Assembly (NCBI GenBank): GCA_964019335.1
Contig: OZ025648.1
Location: 992,001 to 1,056,000, forward strand
Origin: Diplonema japonicum
Taxonomy: Eukaryota > Euglenozoa > Diplonemea > Diplonemida > Diplonemidae
Length of the DNA stretch: 64,000 nucleotides
Reading direction: 5' to 3'
This document shows positions 1 through 10,529 of this stretch, one piece after another. The first letter of the stretch is position 1. Each line of letters opens with the position of its first letter. The notes below the pieces were generated by a model. That model was not told the DNA's origin. It worked only from the letters and a program-made list of their open reading frames with translations, and ran no database searches. The position numbers and the translations under genes are program-made.

Positions 1-192
1 CTACGATCCATTGGCCGCGACCACGTCGTTGGCTTTGATAGGAGGGCCCTGTTTGCATCGGGGCTGACGGCGACCAAGCTGAAAGGACTGAGAGAAGATT
101 ACCGGAAAGAAAGGATTGGAAGATATAAACGACAGCTAGGCACTACGGTGGGTAGCAGGGAACGACCCCAAAAGGGGAGCATCATAAGGTAG
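1..192 (+). CDS. C-terminal end of a retroelement-like ORF, cut by the window edge
   Basis: Frame 1 is open from the first base to a TAG at 190-192 and encodes the last 63 residues of a basic protein. Its final ~53 residues align without gaps to the end of the ORF at 35698-36663: both have GF-x-RR-x-x-FA, then KL, a Y(R/K)(K/R)(E/D)RI motif, and end in QKGSI(I/N)R before the stop. Two diverged copies sharing a C-terminus point to a repeated, probably retroelement, protein rather than a single-copy gene. The rest of the protein lies outside the window, so its class cannot be assigned. Confidence 0.5.
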   Translation, partial: LRSIGRDHVVGFDRRALFASGLTATKLKGLREDYRKERIGRYKRQLGTTVGSRERPQKGSIIR

Positions 193-406
193 GCACGCCG
201 CCGCGGCGGGCCGTTGCTAACCACTTCGTTCCTATCATAGTGAATTTTTTTTTTTTTTTTTGGAAAAAAAGTAGCAATTTTCGGGAGTGTTAAACAGGTT
301 TTAGAGATACGAGGCGTTAGTTTTTTCTTCCCGAGGAATTTTTTAGACGTAATAAAAAAAAAAAAAAAAAAGAATGTGCGTGAATTCCTATTTTTTTTTT
401 TATATA
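193..406. other. Non-coding gap with one terminus of a small inverted-repeat element
   Basis: After the ORF end there is a segment at about 217-246 (AACCACTTCGTTCCTATCAT and following bases) that recurs with small changes near 51283-51310. At 290-318 lies GGTTTTAGAGATACGAGGCG, one terminus of the TCTCTAAAACC inverted-repeat family also seen near 12753-12850 and 16121-16338. The remainder is A/T homopolymer. Confidence 0.5.
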
Positions 407-2044
407 CTGTAAAACGAAAAACTCCCGGACGGAAAAATGTCCGAGTTTTTTTGGCGTCCGGGAATTTTTCCGTCCGGGAGTTTTTCCGTCCGGGAATTTT
501 TTTTAGGTAAGGCCGTCAGGGGGCCTGGTTCACTACCACCTACATACTGGCCTGGGCTGCAAACGGCAACCGCGCGAAGAAACCCCCAGGGTTCCCTTTC
601 TGCATCTTTGTCCTCCCTTGCTGCCCCTGAGGCAATCAGCTTGTCGAGCCTTCGTGTGGCCTACTACCTTTCTTAATAGATGCTTTACAGCTGCGTTCAA
701 CCCAATATCCATCGGTTGAACCATGTAGGTGAGCCCAGGGGGACAAAAGCAATGTGCACGTTTGCGCCTGCGAACCACTCTACGAACCCATAGGCATAGG
801 TCGTATGAGAGTTGTGGTCGCCGACAAGCAGCAGAATCGGCCCGTTCGGCAAAACCATGGGAATCGATGATTTATAGCAAAAAGGAAGAAACAGCTCCGT
901 AACCCAGATACCGAGTATCATAATTAGCCCAATGATTGGGCGATGCCGTTAGGCTCCATTCGGTGGGCGGGTGCTTGACCGGGGCACGGATAATCCCTGC
1001 CGGTTGCGTTTCCGCTTTGCCTTTGTATTTAACCATCCAGCCAAGGAAACAGCCAGCTGTTCGGTTATAGCCCGTTTTGTCCCCCAAGCCACGGACTTTT
1101 ACGACCTTAGCACCCCCTTTTTTTTGTTTTGGTTTTTAACCCCGTATTCCAGACACCAATTCCGGCCTTACTTTATGGGTGTCGATTATGGACCTGAATT
1201 CCATGGTGAAACAGCGTGCCTTCTCGTTGTCCTTCTCGTTTCCGGGCTTTCCGGAGGTGGCTTGCGGCTTTTGTCTTTCTTGCTGCAAAATTTTGTCAGC
1301 CTAGCCAGTGGAAAAGGACAGTGCCCCACCAAAGTCTACCAGTCTGTCTTTCGGGCTGGATTGGCGCACAGCAGCCCTTCTGCATAGGTGCATATTTGTT
1401 GTGCTGGGATAGGCTCACCAAGCCCGTTTACCTATCGACTCAAGCAAAAACCTTTCAGCCCCCGAAGGATGCTAAATCCCGTATTGGGCGATACGCAGCT
1501 ATCACGGCGTCGCGGCGGCCAGGGTGTGGTTGGGTGGAATAGCAACGTCCAGTATTTCCGTCTGGAAGAAACCGGGGGCTCTGTTGAACCTGTTGCTGCC
1601 GTCTTCTGACCGAGGCAGAGGCCGCCAAGCTGCTTTCGGGGGTTTGTACTGGCCCGGTGTAAGGAGTTTATCTCCTCCACCTCTCGGGGGTGAGCTGGCC
1701 GGGGGTGTCAGCACCAAAGTTGGGCCCCTCACAAGCCAGCTGCTCAACGTGCCATGGGTAGTCGAACTGGTCAATTTGACGAAAGAAGTACGGGTTTATG
1801 AGAAGTTAAAGATCCCGTGGGTGCTGTTTGTTGGTGCATTGAAAGGGGAAGAAAAATTCAAACTGCCACGCAGGGTGACATTTTGGCTCTGCACAAGGAA
1901 TAAAGCCCTTCCAGGCAAACGTGGTGGGAGCTGCTACCCCCCTTAAGTAAAAAAACTTCTTCCCAGAAAAACTCCCGGACGGAAAAATGTCCGGGTTTTT
2001 TTGGTGTCCGGGAGTTTTTCTGTCCGACATTATTCGTTTTACAG
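407..2044 (-). mobile_element. Pogo-like DNA transposon, copy 1 (decayed transposase)
   Basis: The element starts CTGTAAAACGA at 407 and ends with the reverse complement TCGTTTTACAG at 2044, with TA on each side (405-406 and 2045-2046), as expected for Tc1/mariner/pogo insertions. Subterminal repeats of CCCGGACGGAAAAA occur at both ends. On the - strand, 921-697 encodes LLLVGDHNSH, matching the second catalytic Asp region of pogo-type DDE transposases. The overlapping frame 778-533 encodes CPPGLTYMVQPMDIGLNAA, matching the conserved LPPxxTxxxQPxD block. The break between the two frames and many stops mean it is not autonomous. A nearly identical, inverted copy lies at 47112-48765. Confidence 0.85.
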
Positions 2045-2046
2045 TA

Positions 2047-2341
2047 TATTTTTTTTTTTTAATATTATGCAAAATGAGTTGTAATCAGTTACCCCGTGCT
2101 CACCACCTCCTATTCAGTCAGGAGGGAGAAAAGGGAGAAGAACGAGGAATATTTTTTTTGTGCTTTATTTGCTTTTGTTTTTTTTTATTCTTTCTTTTCT
2201 TTTATCTTCTCCCCCTCATCCCCCACTCACCCCTCCCCATATTTTTTTTCTGTTTTTATATGAGAGACCAGCTCAGTTTGAGAACTAAAGGCACGATCGA
2301 AAACGAAATTTAAGTGAAGAAAACAGCTACCTAAGAGGGGC

Positions 2342-2399
<58 letters not shown>

Positions 2400-3671
2400 C
2401 AAAGAGAAGAAAGTGAGTGTCAAGCAAACTGCAGTTCACCATCCTGCTTCATTGCAGGAGGGAAATAAAAAAAAAAGTAAGAAAAGGAGAAGAGAAAGAA
2501 ATTGTTACTAAAACAAAGAAACCTTTTGCAATTCTTTTTTTTTTTTTTTTTTTTTCATTCTTTCCTCCTTATAGAACAGTGGAAGAATTAGTACTCTAAT
2601 CAGTGCATTCTTTTGTAATTAAACACTGGGCAATGCTACAGAAAAAAAGATTTTTAAAAAAAAAAAAGGAAAAAAAAAAAACTAGGGAACTATTGGGGTA
2701 GACAAGGATGAACCCAGGATGCCATGTGCCTCGAAAAGCTTTTTTGTTTTTTAAATCCCAAAAAGAAAAAAAAGCCCCCCCCTTCCCCTCCCCTGTTCTT
2801 TTTTTGTTTTTGTTTTTGTTTTTGTTTTTTTCCTCTTTCTATGTGTGGCGTGCAATATACCAAACTTTTCAAAGGAAAAAAAAAAAAAAGAAAGAAAGAA
2901 AGAAAGAAAGAAATTGGAAATTTAAGCCGTTTTACGGTGGTGGTTCGTTGCTAGCCCACCCATCTCAAATCGGCTTTTTTTTTTCTCTTCTTTTTTTTTT
3001 TTAAATTTCGTTGGGAGCGGTGCCAGTCAAAACCTTTTGTGGAAGCTTATTGAGGGAGTACTTTTTTGGGGAAAATTTTGACGCCTTCCTTTTTGCTGTT
3101 TGTTTGTTAACCGGGGCCTGAAGGCGGGGGGGGGGGGGGGGGGGGGGCAAGAGCAAGCAAAAAGCAAAAAAAAAAAAAAAAAACAATAATAGAAAGAAAC
3201 AATAAAAAAGGGAAAGAAAAAGAGGAAGAGGAAAAAAAAAAGGGGGGTGGCAAAGGGTATACATATTTACGATCCCTTCTTTTTTTTTTTTCCTTCTTCC
3301 TTTTGTATTTTTTTTCTGAAAGAAAATCGCTATGCAAGATCTTTCCTTCTTTTTTGTTATAAAATATTTATCTTTTCAAAAAGTGATTTTATTGCTATAT
3401 ATGTGCAACTTGAGCCGAGCAAAAGACTTTCACAGCTTCTTAAAAAAAATCTTTTCTTGCTCGTGCGAACAGCAAAGACTTATAGTCATAAAGAATTATC
3501 TTTGACCCTTTCAGTACAGCAGTCCTCAACTCCCCCTTCCCACCCGTGCGTAACCTCAACCTATCCAAACTCCCCTTCTTTTTTTTTTCCTAAATATATA
3601 TATATTTTTTTTTAATCCAGATACAAAAAAAAAAAAAAAAGGAGCAAAGGAAAAAAAAAAAAAAAAAAAGA
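2047..3671. other. Homopolymer-rich intergenic region
   Basis: About 1.6 kb without a credible gene. It holds long A runs (about 2346-2397), T runs, a G run near 3127-3148 and GAAA repeats near 2889-2911. The end of the stretch (pyrimidine-rich 3568-3617 followed by CAG at about 3618-3620) could serve as a splice acceptor for the gene starting at 3672. Confidence 0.6.
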
Positions 3672-4798
3672 ATGCGGCTAGGAAATCGAACCCTTGCACC
3701 GGACAGGAGGGTCCTTAAGGGGCACAAAGTTACAGAAATTCTGAATCAGTACAACCCGGCCAACCCAGCTGTGGGGAAACGGCCTTACGGGATGCATGGG
3801 GAAGCAACAGTGGAACAGTACAGGCTGGGCTACCGTCAGAAACTAGTTGTGGGTGATGAGCTGAACCCTGTGCACACGAGAAACTGGAGGAGATACGAGG
3901 TGTCTCCAAAGGAAAACCGAAACAACCCGGACAGCTTTCACTACGAACACTACAAGCACGGGGGCAAAGCTTACAAGCAAGTGTTCCTCGAAGATATGCA
4001 ACGGTTAATGGAATTCCCCGAGAAGGGCCTCCTTGTGGTGGACGTACGGAGCAACATGGACATGGTGAAGCACCACATCCCGTTCTCAATTAGAATACCC
4101 ATGGAAGAGGTGAGCTATGCATTACAGCTGACCCCTGAGCAGTTCACATCAATGTACGGGACTGGGGACATCGAGAAGGGTTTGGAAATTGTTTGTGTAT
4201 CGCACGATGGGATCTCCTCCGAGAAAGCCTTGAAGGAGTTCGAACGGTGGGGCCATGCACCTGAGAACCTCTACAACTTCCGGGGTGGGACAAACATGCT
4301 GTTTAATGAAAGTCTGACCGACTGGGGCTCAAAGGTGGAGGATGTGGATGCGTCCTCTTTTGCAGACGGGAAGTACCCTATCTCCCGCCCTGACTATCTC
4401 AGCACTGTCGGCCCGCTTCATGAAAAATTCTGGCCCTACCCAGCGGAAGGGTATGATGAGCAGATCCGGCGTGACTCCGAAGGGACCTGGGAGTACAAGG
4501 TCAAACCCGATACAACGCAACCTGTGGGGAAGCACCCCCGAAAGCAGCACGCTTACATGCAGCAGATCGACGGGCAGTGGCTACGGGCGCGGTTTACTGT
4601 ATGGGGCGGGGAGGGGAGGGGGGGTTGTCAAAAAAAAAATATTAAAAAAAATATTCAAAACAGTCCGACATTCAGTGGTACGACTTCTCCCACAGGGAGT
4701 CGAGGTTCCGGTGGAGGGACCCCGACCTCGCGCACGACCGTGCCTTCCGGCCATCCGGCTTCCGATACAACCAGTTCTGGCGAACAGTTCCGCAGTAG
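3672..4798 (+). CDS. Rhodanese-domain protein, probably catalytically dead
   Basis: Two exons, 3672-4598 and 4664-4798, joined across a 65-nt GT-AG intron (GTATGG...AACAG), give 353 aa. Removing the intron turns a poly-Lys tail into a smooth Trp/Arg-rich C-terminus ending FWRTVPQ, which supports the model. Residues ~115-215 fit a rhodanese fold: VVDVRSNMDMVKHHIPFSIR corresponds to the DxR...H(I) block, and VCVSHDGISSEKAL to the active-site loop. In register with the family CxxGxR loop, the catalytic Cys position appears to be Ser, with the only Cys two residues earlier. Sulfurtransferase activity is therefore doubtful and a binding role is more likely. The N-terminus has no clear signal peptide. 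An A-tract precedes the ATG. Confidence 0.75.
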
Positions 4799-4893
4799 AA
4801 GAGGAAAAACAAAAAAAAAAAACAAAAAAAAAAAAAAAGAAGAAGTGTGTTTGGCAGTGTTTTCCCCTTTCTCCTCCTCTTTTGTTCCAAAGG

Positions 4894-4928
<35 letters not shown>

Positions 4929-5002
4929 CACAGGGGGAGGGCAGTGGGGAGGGGGAGGAAATTAAAAAAAAAATATAAAAAAAAAAAAAATAAATATAAA
5001 AG

Positions 5003-6735
5003 ATGTTGATGGCATCAGGGAGGGTGAGGCAGAAGGGCCCGACGACTACAGTGGCCCCGACGAAGAAAGAAGAAATGTCGAGGTCGAAGCAGCTGGACAA
5101 CTACATCTCGGGGAGAGACTTCACAGGAGCGGTAGCGCTGCTGGAGTTCCACAAGCAACAAGGCCAGAAGATAGAGGACTACGCGGTGGGCCCATGGCTC
5201 GCCTACTGCGCCTTCCACCTCGGCGACTACACAAAAGCCTTGGAGGTGTACAACGAACTCCTCCTCGACGACGACGTCGACCCAACCTTAAATGTATACG
5301 CAGCATGCTGCAACTTCTACTTAGGACAGTTTAAAGAAGCGGAAGAGGCTGCCTTAAAAGCCCCAGTAAGCACACTCCAAAACCGTTTACTCTTCCACGT
5401 CGCGCACAAGAGCAACGATGACAACAAGCTCATGGTGTACCACCAGAAGCTGCAGGAACAACTTTTAGAGGACCAGCTGTCCCTGGCGGCCATCCACTAC
5501 TTCAGAAATCATTTCCAAGAAGCCACAGACATCTACAAACGCATTCTTTTAGACAATCGAGATTATCTTGCTCTTAATGTATACGTCGCTCTGTGCTATT
5601 ATAAACTGGAATATTATGACGTCTCCCTTGAGGTTTTGAATGTATACCTTGCTGCGCATCAGGACAGCGCGATCGCGATCAACCTAAAAGCCTGCAACCA
5701 TTACAGGTTGTACAACGGCAAGGCTGCCGAGGCTGAACTGAAGGTTCTTGTGGACTTACAGTCCGCATCGTACAACGTCGAAAACGACTTGGTAAAGCAC
5801 AACCTGGTGGTTTTCAGAGGCGGTGACAACGCGCTTCAAGTACTACCCCGTCTTCTGGATGTGGTACCCGAAGCAAGGCTGAACCTGGTTATATACTACT
5901 TGAGGAATGATGAGGTGAAGGAGGCGTACGAGCTGATAAAGGACTTGGAACCACTCACACCGCCTGAATACGTTTTGAAGGGTGTTGTAAATGCTTGTAT
6001 TGGACAGGACACCGGCAACAGGGATCACATTAAAACGGCGCAGCAATATTTCCAGCTTGTCGGGGCGTCGCACAGCGAGTGCGACACCATACCAGGGAGG
6101 CAGTGCATGGCGTCGTGCTTCTTTTTGCTGAAACAGTACGAGGATGTCCTCATCTATCTGAACAGCATCAAATCGTATTTTTTCCAAGACGATACCTTCC
6201 TTTACAACTACGGTCTGGCGTTGGCCAACACCGGACAGTGGGGCGAGGCAGAACAAGCATTATCCGCCATACAAAGTGAGAAGTACAAATCAGAGTACTG
6301 CTACTTAGCATGGCTGGCAAGGTGTTACATATACATGAAACAGCCGAAGAAGGCTTGGGAGCTGTACCTTAAAATGGACACCAGGAATGAATCCTTCAAT
6401 CTGCTGACACTAATCGCCAACGACTGCTACAGAGTCGGGTGCTTCTACCACTCCGCAAAAGCATTTGACGTCCTTGAGAGACTGGACCCGAACCCGGAGT
6501 TTTGGGACGGTAAAAGAGGGGCTTGTATTGGAGTGTTTCAGCAGGTATACAATGGAAGGGGGGTTGTGGGGTAAAAAAAAAATTTTTTTTTAAATAAAAG
6601 GTGATCGCTCAACAAGAACCTTCAGACGCGCTCCGAGATGTTTGCAACATGCTGAGAAACACTCAAAACACGCAAGTTGAGGCGATTATTAAAATAATGC
6701 GCAATTGGGCTCGTGAAAACGGGGTCAAAATCTAA
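5003..6735 (+). CDS. IFT56: Intraflagellar transport protein 56 (TTC26/DYF-13)
   Basis: Exons 5003-6544 and 6601-6735, separated by a 56-nt intron (GTATAC...AAAAG), encode 558 aa. The protein matches animal TTC26 essentially end to end: the N-terminal [14 protein letters not shown] block, the TPR stretch [49 protein letters not shown], and the C-terminal [18 protein letters not shown] supplied by exon 2. IFT56 is a TPR subunit of the IFT-B complex that carries cargo, including motility proteins, into the flagellum, so the organism builds a cilium or flagellum. The first ATG of the frame was taken as start; a second Met (MSRSKQ) lies about 24 residues in. The gap to the upstream stop is only ~200 nt. 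Confidence 0.97.
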
Positions 6736-7332
6736 AAAAAAAAAAAAAAAAAAAAAGGAAAGGTGTGAATACAATTTTTTTTTTTACCCCGTACCCTGCG
6801 GTTTTGTTTTTTTGTTTTTTTTTACCCCTCTTCCCCTTACGTAACTTAACGGCCAGAAAATGGTCTTCTTTTTTTTTTTTGCCCCCCTCCCCTCCCCTTC
6901 CCTTCCCTTCGCGTGGAAAAAGAAAGTGGAAGAAAAAAAGAATATTAGAAATGTGAAAAGACGAAAAAATCGAGGGGGGGAAAGTGGGTGCCAAGGAGGG
7001 AAGCCATGGCTTTTTTTTTTCTTTTAACGGGGTCCTGTGATTTTCTGCAGGTTCCCTTCAAGACACGCGACCCCTCTATTTTTTTCTGTTTCTTTCTAGA
7101 GTGTTTTTTTTTTCTTTTTTAAGGGGAAGGGGGGGGGCATAGAAATATAGTTTTGTGTGTGTTTTTTTTTAAAAATATTTTCTTATTATTTATTTATTTG
7201 TTATCCTCCCCCTCCCCCTTTGACCCCCTAACCATTTAATGAAGGATTTTTTTCCCCGCCCCCCCCCTTTTTTCCCCCCTCTTGATTAGAAGCCGATTCA
7301 GGTAAATTTAAAAAAAAAAAAAACAAAAAAAC
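6736..7332. other. Intergenic region with homopolymer tracts
   Basis: No gene is visible. CTGCAGGTTCCCTTCAAGAC at 7045-7064 recurs exactly at 36978-36997, suggesting a short dispersed repeat. The end (TTGATTAGAAGCCGATTCAG near 7282-7301) gives an AG shortly before the first 65-aa gene. Confidence 0.5.
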
Positions 7333-7530
7333 ATGGGTGGTTCCAAGAACTCTCGCAAGGGAAGCAGGCAGGCGAAGCAGATCAAGCTCTCCAAAGAGCA
7401 CCGGAACCCCAGCAAGGAGCATGGGAGCGACAGGGCGGCAGTTAGGGGCTTCATCGCCAATGCCACTTCGACAGACGGTGCCTACGGGAGGAAGGACAGG
7501 TACCTGTGGGTGAACACACCCGTGGCGTGA
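7333..7530 (+). CDS. Tandem small basic protein, copy 1 (65 aa)
   Basis: Encodes a 65-residue protein starting MGGSKNSRKGSRQAKQIKLS and ending RYLWVNTPVA. The first half is Lys/Arg-rich and the second half is rich in small residues with a Tyr/Trp-containing end. I do not recognise the family. Copies 2 and 3 at 7826 and 8308 encode the same protein, and the few nucleotide differences (for example CGG/CGC Arg, AAA/AAG Lys) are silent. The ATG follows an A-tract. Tandem identical short genes usually indicate a need for high expression. The N-terminal Met-Gly-Gly could be myristoylated, but residue 6 is Asn rather than Ser/Thr. Confidence 0.85.
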   Translation: MGGSKNSRKGSRQAKQIKLSKEHRNPSKEHGSDRAAVRGFIANATSTDGAYGRKDRYLWVNTPVA

Positions 7531-7825
7531 AGCTAAGGCTTTTATTGTTGTTTCAGCTCTACTCCTGCCGTTGTTTGCCTATCTTTAGTTTTTTTTTTTC
7601 CCACACGTCTCCCTCTCTTCCTAACCTTAAATTGAAATCTTATCGAGTTTTCTTCTTTTTTTTTTTTTGTACGGCTAAAAAGAGCAAAAAAAAAAAGTAA
7701 TTTCCGCATAATTACTACCCTCTAACCTCTCCGTTTTTTGGTGCCTTTGTATTTCTTCTTTTTCTTCTTTCTCTATTCTGGTTTTCAGGCAAAACACAAA
7801 AAAAAGAAAAAAAAAAAGAAAAAAC

Positions 7826-8023
7826 ATGGGTGGTTCCAAGAACTCTCGCAAGGGAAGCAGGCAGGCGAAGCAGATCAAGCTCTCCAAGGAGCACCGCAAC
7901 CCCAGCAAGGAGCATGGGAGTGACAGGGCGGCAGTTAGGGGCTTCATCGCCAATGCCACTTCGACAGACGGTGCCTACGGGAGGAAGGACAGGTACCTGT
8001 GGGTGAACACACCCGTGGCGTGA
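7826..8023 (+). CDS. Tandem small basic protein, copy 2 (65 aa)
   Basis: Identical in protein sequence to copies 1 and 3. It begins 493 nt after copy 1. The upstream stretch ends TATTCTGGTTTTCAG at about 7774-7788, a pyrimidine-rich tract with AG, followed by an A-rich leader of about 35 nt to the ATG. That layout is what a trans-splice acceptor plus short 5' UTR would look like. The 3' flank (TTTCAGCTCTACTCCTGCCG) is shared with copy 1, so the repeat unit includes non-coding DNA. Function unknown. Confidence 0.85.
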   Translation: MGGSKNSRKGSRQAKQIKLSKEHRNPSKEHGSDRAAVRGFIANATSTDGAYGRKDRYLWVNTPVA

Positions 8024-8307
8024 AGCAAAGATTAGTAACAAAGCAATAAACTACTTTTATTGTTTCAGCTCTACTCCTGCCGTTGTTTGCCTATCTTAGT
8101 TTTTTTCCCCTCCTTCTCCCTCTCTTCCTAACCTTTTTCCTTTTTTTCTTTTGTACGGCTAAAAAAGCAAAAAGAAAAAGCAATTTCCGCATAATTGCAA
8201 CTCTCTAACCTCCGTTTTTTGGTGCCTTTTCTTCTTCTTTTACTTCTTCCCCCTGATTTTTTTATTCTGATTTTCAGGCAAAAAAAAAAAAAAAACAAAA
8301 AAAAAAC

Positions 8308-8505
8308 ATGGGTGGTTCCAAGAACTCTCGCAAGGGAAGCAGGCAGGCGAAGCAGATCAAGCTCTCCAAGGAGCACCGCAACCCCAGCAAGGAGCATGGG
8401 AGCGACAGGGCGGCAGTTAGGGGCTTCATCGCCAATGCCACTTCGACAGACGGTGCCTACGGGAGGAAGGACAGGTACCTGTGGGTGAACACACCCGTGG
8501 CGTGA
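8308..8505 (+). CDS. Tandem small basic protein, copy 3 (65 aa)
   Basis: Third copy, starting 482 nt after copy 2 and with the same upstream design (TTCTGATTTTCAG, A-rich leader, ATG). It encodes the same 65 residues. The 3' flank differs from copies 1 and 2 after the stop, so this copy marks the end of the tandem array. Only synonymous differences separate the copies, which implies recent duplication or ongoing homogenisation plus selection on the protein. Function unknown. Confidence 0.85.
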   Translation: MGGSKNSRKGSRQAKQIKLSKEHRNPSKEHGSDRAAVRGFIANATSTDGAYGRKDRYLWVNTPVA

Positions 8506-8744
8506 AGCACAAAAAAAACAAAAAGAAGAAACTAACGTCCCCCTTCACCCCCCTGCTCAACTTGAAAACATTTCTACACGCAAAAAAAGAAGGAAAAAGA
8601 AAACCTGATTACCCCTTTTATGTCTCTATCTTCCCCATTCGTGCTCGTAACCTAACCTCCTTTCGATGCATATTTGCGAATTACCCCCCCTCTTTTTTTG
8701 AAAAAAAATTGAATTGAAACTTTCCGTATAATGTCATTCAGCAC

Positions 8745-9383
8745 ATGGAGTCAGTCGAAAAGACGCCCTTTGCCTGGGGGGGCACTGCTGTGTCGTTGCT
8801 ACGGACAAGCAGAAAAGCAGATTTGAACGGAGACAGGCTGCCGGGGTACGCTGCAGATGAGATCAGGGAGATACGTGACGAAACGAAAACGCAGGTCGAG
8901 AAGTCGATGAACATGAGAGAGAACCCACATGTTGACATGAGCAAGGAGGGGGGCTTCTACCCGGCCCACACGATCGCATGCGAGGCGGCCTTGCGGAACA
9001 AGAGGGTTCTTCACTGTTACGAGAATATGCGCCGCATAGCGATGTGTGACGCCTACTGGCAGGTGGGGCAAAATCTCCCGCAACACACAATGACCTCCCT
9101 CTCCCCTGGTGAGTCGAACTTCTACCGGGCGTACTCCTCGTTATGCTCTGCCTACATGGAGTCTCAGAACCTCAACCTTCGATCTAACCTGTACCACCCT
9201 CCTCAGGTTACTGACATGGTGTATGTACGGGGGCTGAAGGAGTGCACCTACGTGTCGGCGGAGACGTTAGAGGAGATCAAAATCAAAAAGGGAAAGTTCT
9301 TCGTCGTGACGCAGGAGGAAGCTACCATCCTGATGCAGCAGGGCAGTGTCGAACCGGTGATCGAGGGGTGCGTGAAAAACTAG
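8745..9383 (+). CDS. PSF1: GINS complex subunit PSF1
   Basis: A 212-aa protein with the PSF1 pattern: a helical N-terminal half containing RNKRVLHCYENMRRI (family RNRRC...Y...R), a central SPGESNFYRAYSSLCSAYM (family ...E..W...Y...L..YM), and a small C-terminal beta domain with VRGLKECTYVSAETLEEIKI (family VRxLxDxG) ending near EEATILMQQGSVEPV. GINS is the Sld5-Psf1-Psf2-Psf3 tetramer that joins Cdc45 and MCM2-7 to form the replicative helicase. Length is close to the usual ~200 aa. The ATG at 8745 opens the only frame that gives the domain. It is not preceded by a long A-tract, unlike most neighbours. Confidence 0.88.
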   Translation: MESVEKTPFAWGGTAVSLLRTSRKADLNGDRLPGYAADEIREIRDETKTQVEKSMNMRENPHVDMSKEGGFYPAHTIACEAALRNKRVLHCYENMRRIAMCDAYWQVGQNLPQHTMTSLSPGESNFYRAYSSLCSAYMESQNLNLRSNLYHPPQVTDMVYVRGLKECTYVSAETLEEIKIKKGKFFVVTQEEATILMQQGSVEPVIEGCVKN

Positions 9384-9536
9384 ATTTTTTTTTATTTACT
9401 ATTTGTATTTGGTTTTTATGTTAGAATTTAGTTCTCGGCTACCCAAACAGCTCCTTATTTAGAGAGACTGCGACCAACCCAGTTTACTTCTCAAAAAAAG
9501 AAAAAGAAGAACAAAAAAAAAAAAAAAAAAAAAAAA

Positions 9537-10520
9537 ATGGGAACCAACCAATCGTCGCCCATGGAACTCACTGCGTTCCAAGCCACGCAGCAAAACACAA
9601 AGACACAAAGGTACAGAGACGCGGGCAACACAATGGTCCAAAACGGTTTGGGAAAGGTGGTGCTGGACCTGGAGCTCGAGCGACGGCAGTACGAGGCAAG
9701 AAGATCCGCACAAATGAGAAAAGCGGCCATCGGCTACGAGAGGGTCTCGTGGGGAAGGGTGCTCGCAAGGTATTACCTACGGTGGTTGAAAAAGGTGATC
9801 CGCACTGGCAGGAGGAAGCTCCTCGCCAGCACTAGAAGAAAATACACAATCTGCCACAACCTCGAACAACAAAACTACCGCACCGCTCTGCTCAAATATT
9901 TCAAAAAGCTCTTCTACTGGAAGGTCGTCAAGCTCCGTCTTCCGACAACAGCCGACCTGCTCAACGATCTCGAGTCAGTTATTAAGGAAAACACAACATT
10001 AACATTAGAGGCTGAAGCGTTGCGTTTCGAGTTGTCAGATGAAAGGGAAGGGATGATGAAGCTTGAGAGGGACAATGAAGCGGGTAAGGAGCTGTTGAGA
10101 AGGGAGGAAGCCAAACGAGAAGCGGGCGAAAGAATGTGGGAAAACACGATTGCCGTCCACAAGAAAGAAATCGAGTCCTGCCGAGAGGTAGTTCAGCAGC
10201 AGCAGGAACAACAGCGGAAAACCCACGAAACGTCCAACACCATCACACCGCAGAGCTCCCTTATTGTAACCTCACCCCGTCCCCACACAGAGCTAACCTT
10301 CCAAGCCCCTGCTGTATATGTGCCTAAGCCCATTGAACTGACAGGCGTTTACAAACAAACTCCAAAATATCTCCCGCACCCATGTTCAAGAAAACCCGGC
10401 ATTACCGCGGAAGAAATGACACAGAAGATGAAAGCGAACCAACACCAACGAGCATCCGTGATGCTCAACGCACACAAGAACAAGATAGATAGGTTTTACA
10501 ACCGCATCTCCGTCTCTTGA
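9537..10520 (+). CDS. Coiled-coil protein with predicted N-myristoylation site
   Basis: Intronless 327-aa protein. It begins MGTNQSSPMEL, which fits the N-myristoylation rule (Gly2, Ser6). Residues ~45-130 are basic and aromatic-rich helices (WGRVLARYYLRWLKK, ALLKYFKKLFYWKVVKL), reminiscent of short IQ-like helices. Residues ~140-230 are a heptad-rich coiled coil with a Gln run. The tail is Pro/Thr-rich and ends with a basic segment. The family is not recognised; a membrane-anchored or flagellar scaffold is possible but only inferred. The ATG directly follows an A-tract of more than 20 nt. Confidence 0.75.
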   Translation: MGTNQSSPMELTAFQATQQNTKTQRYRDAGNTMVQNGLGKVVLDLELERRQYEARRSAQMRKAAIGYERVSWGRVLARYYLRWLKKVIRTGRRKLLASTRRKYTICHNLEQQNYRTALLKYFKKLFYWKVVKLRLPTTADLLNDLESVIKENTTLTLEAEALRFELSDEREGMMKLERDNEAGKELLRREEAKREAGERMWENTIAVHKKEIESCREVVQQQQEQQRKTHETSNTITPQSSLIVTSPRPHTELTFQAPAVYVPKPIELTGVYKQTPKYLPHPCSRKPGITAEEMTQKMKANQHQRASVMLNAHKNKIDRFYNRISVS

Positions 10521-10529
10521 TTTTTTATT

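Noticed and set aside
4599-5009. Extension of the rhodanese-like frame through a poly-Lys tail
   Set aside because: The extension reads through an intron and A-tracts; splicing 4599-4663 gives a sensible C-terminus and stop at 4796-4798.
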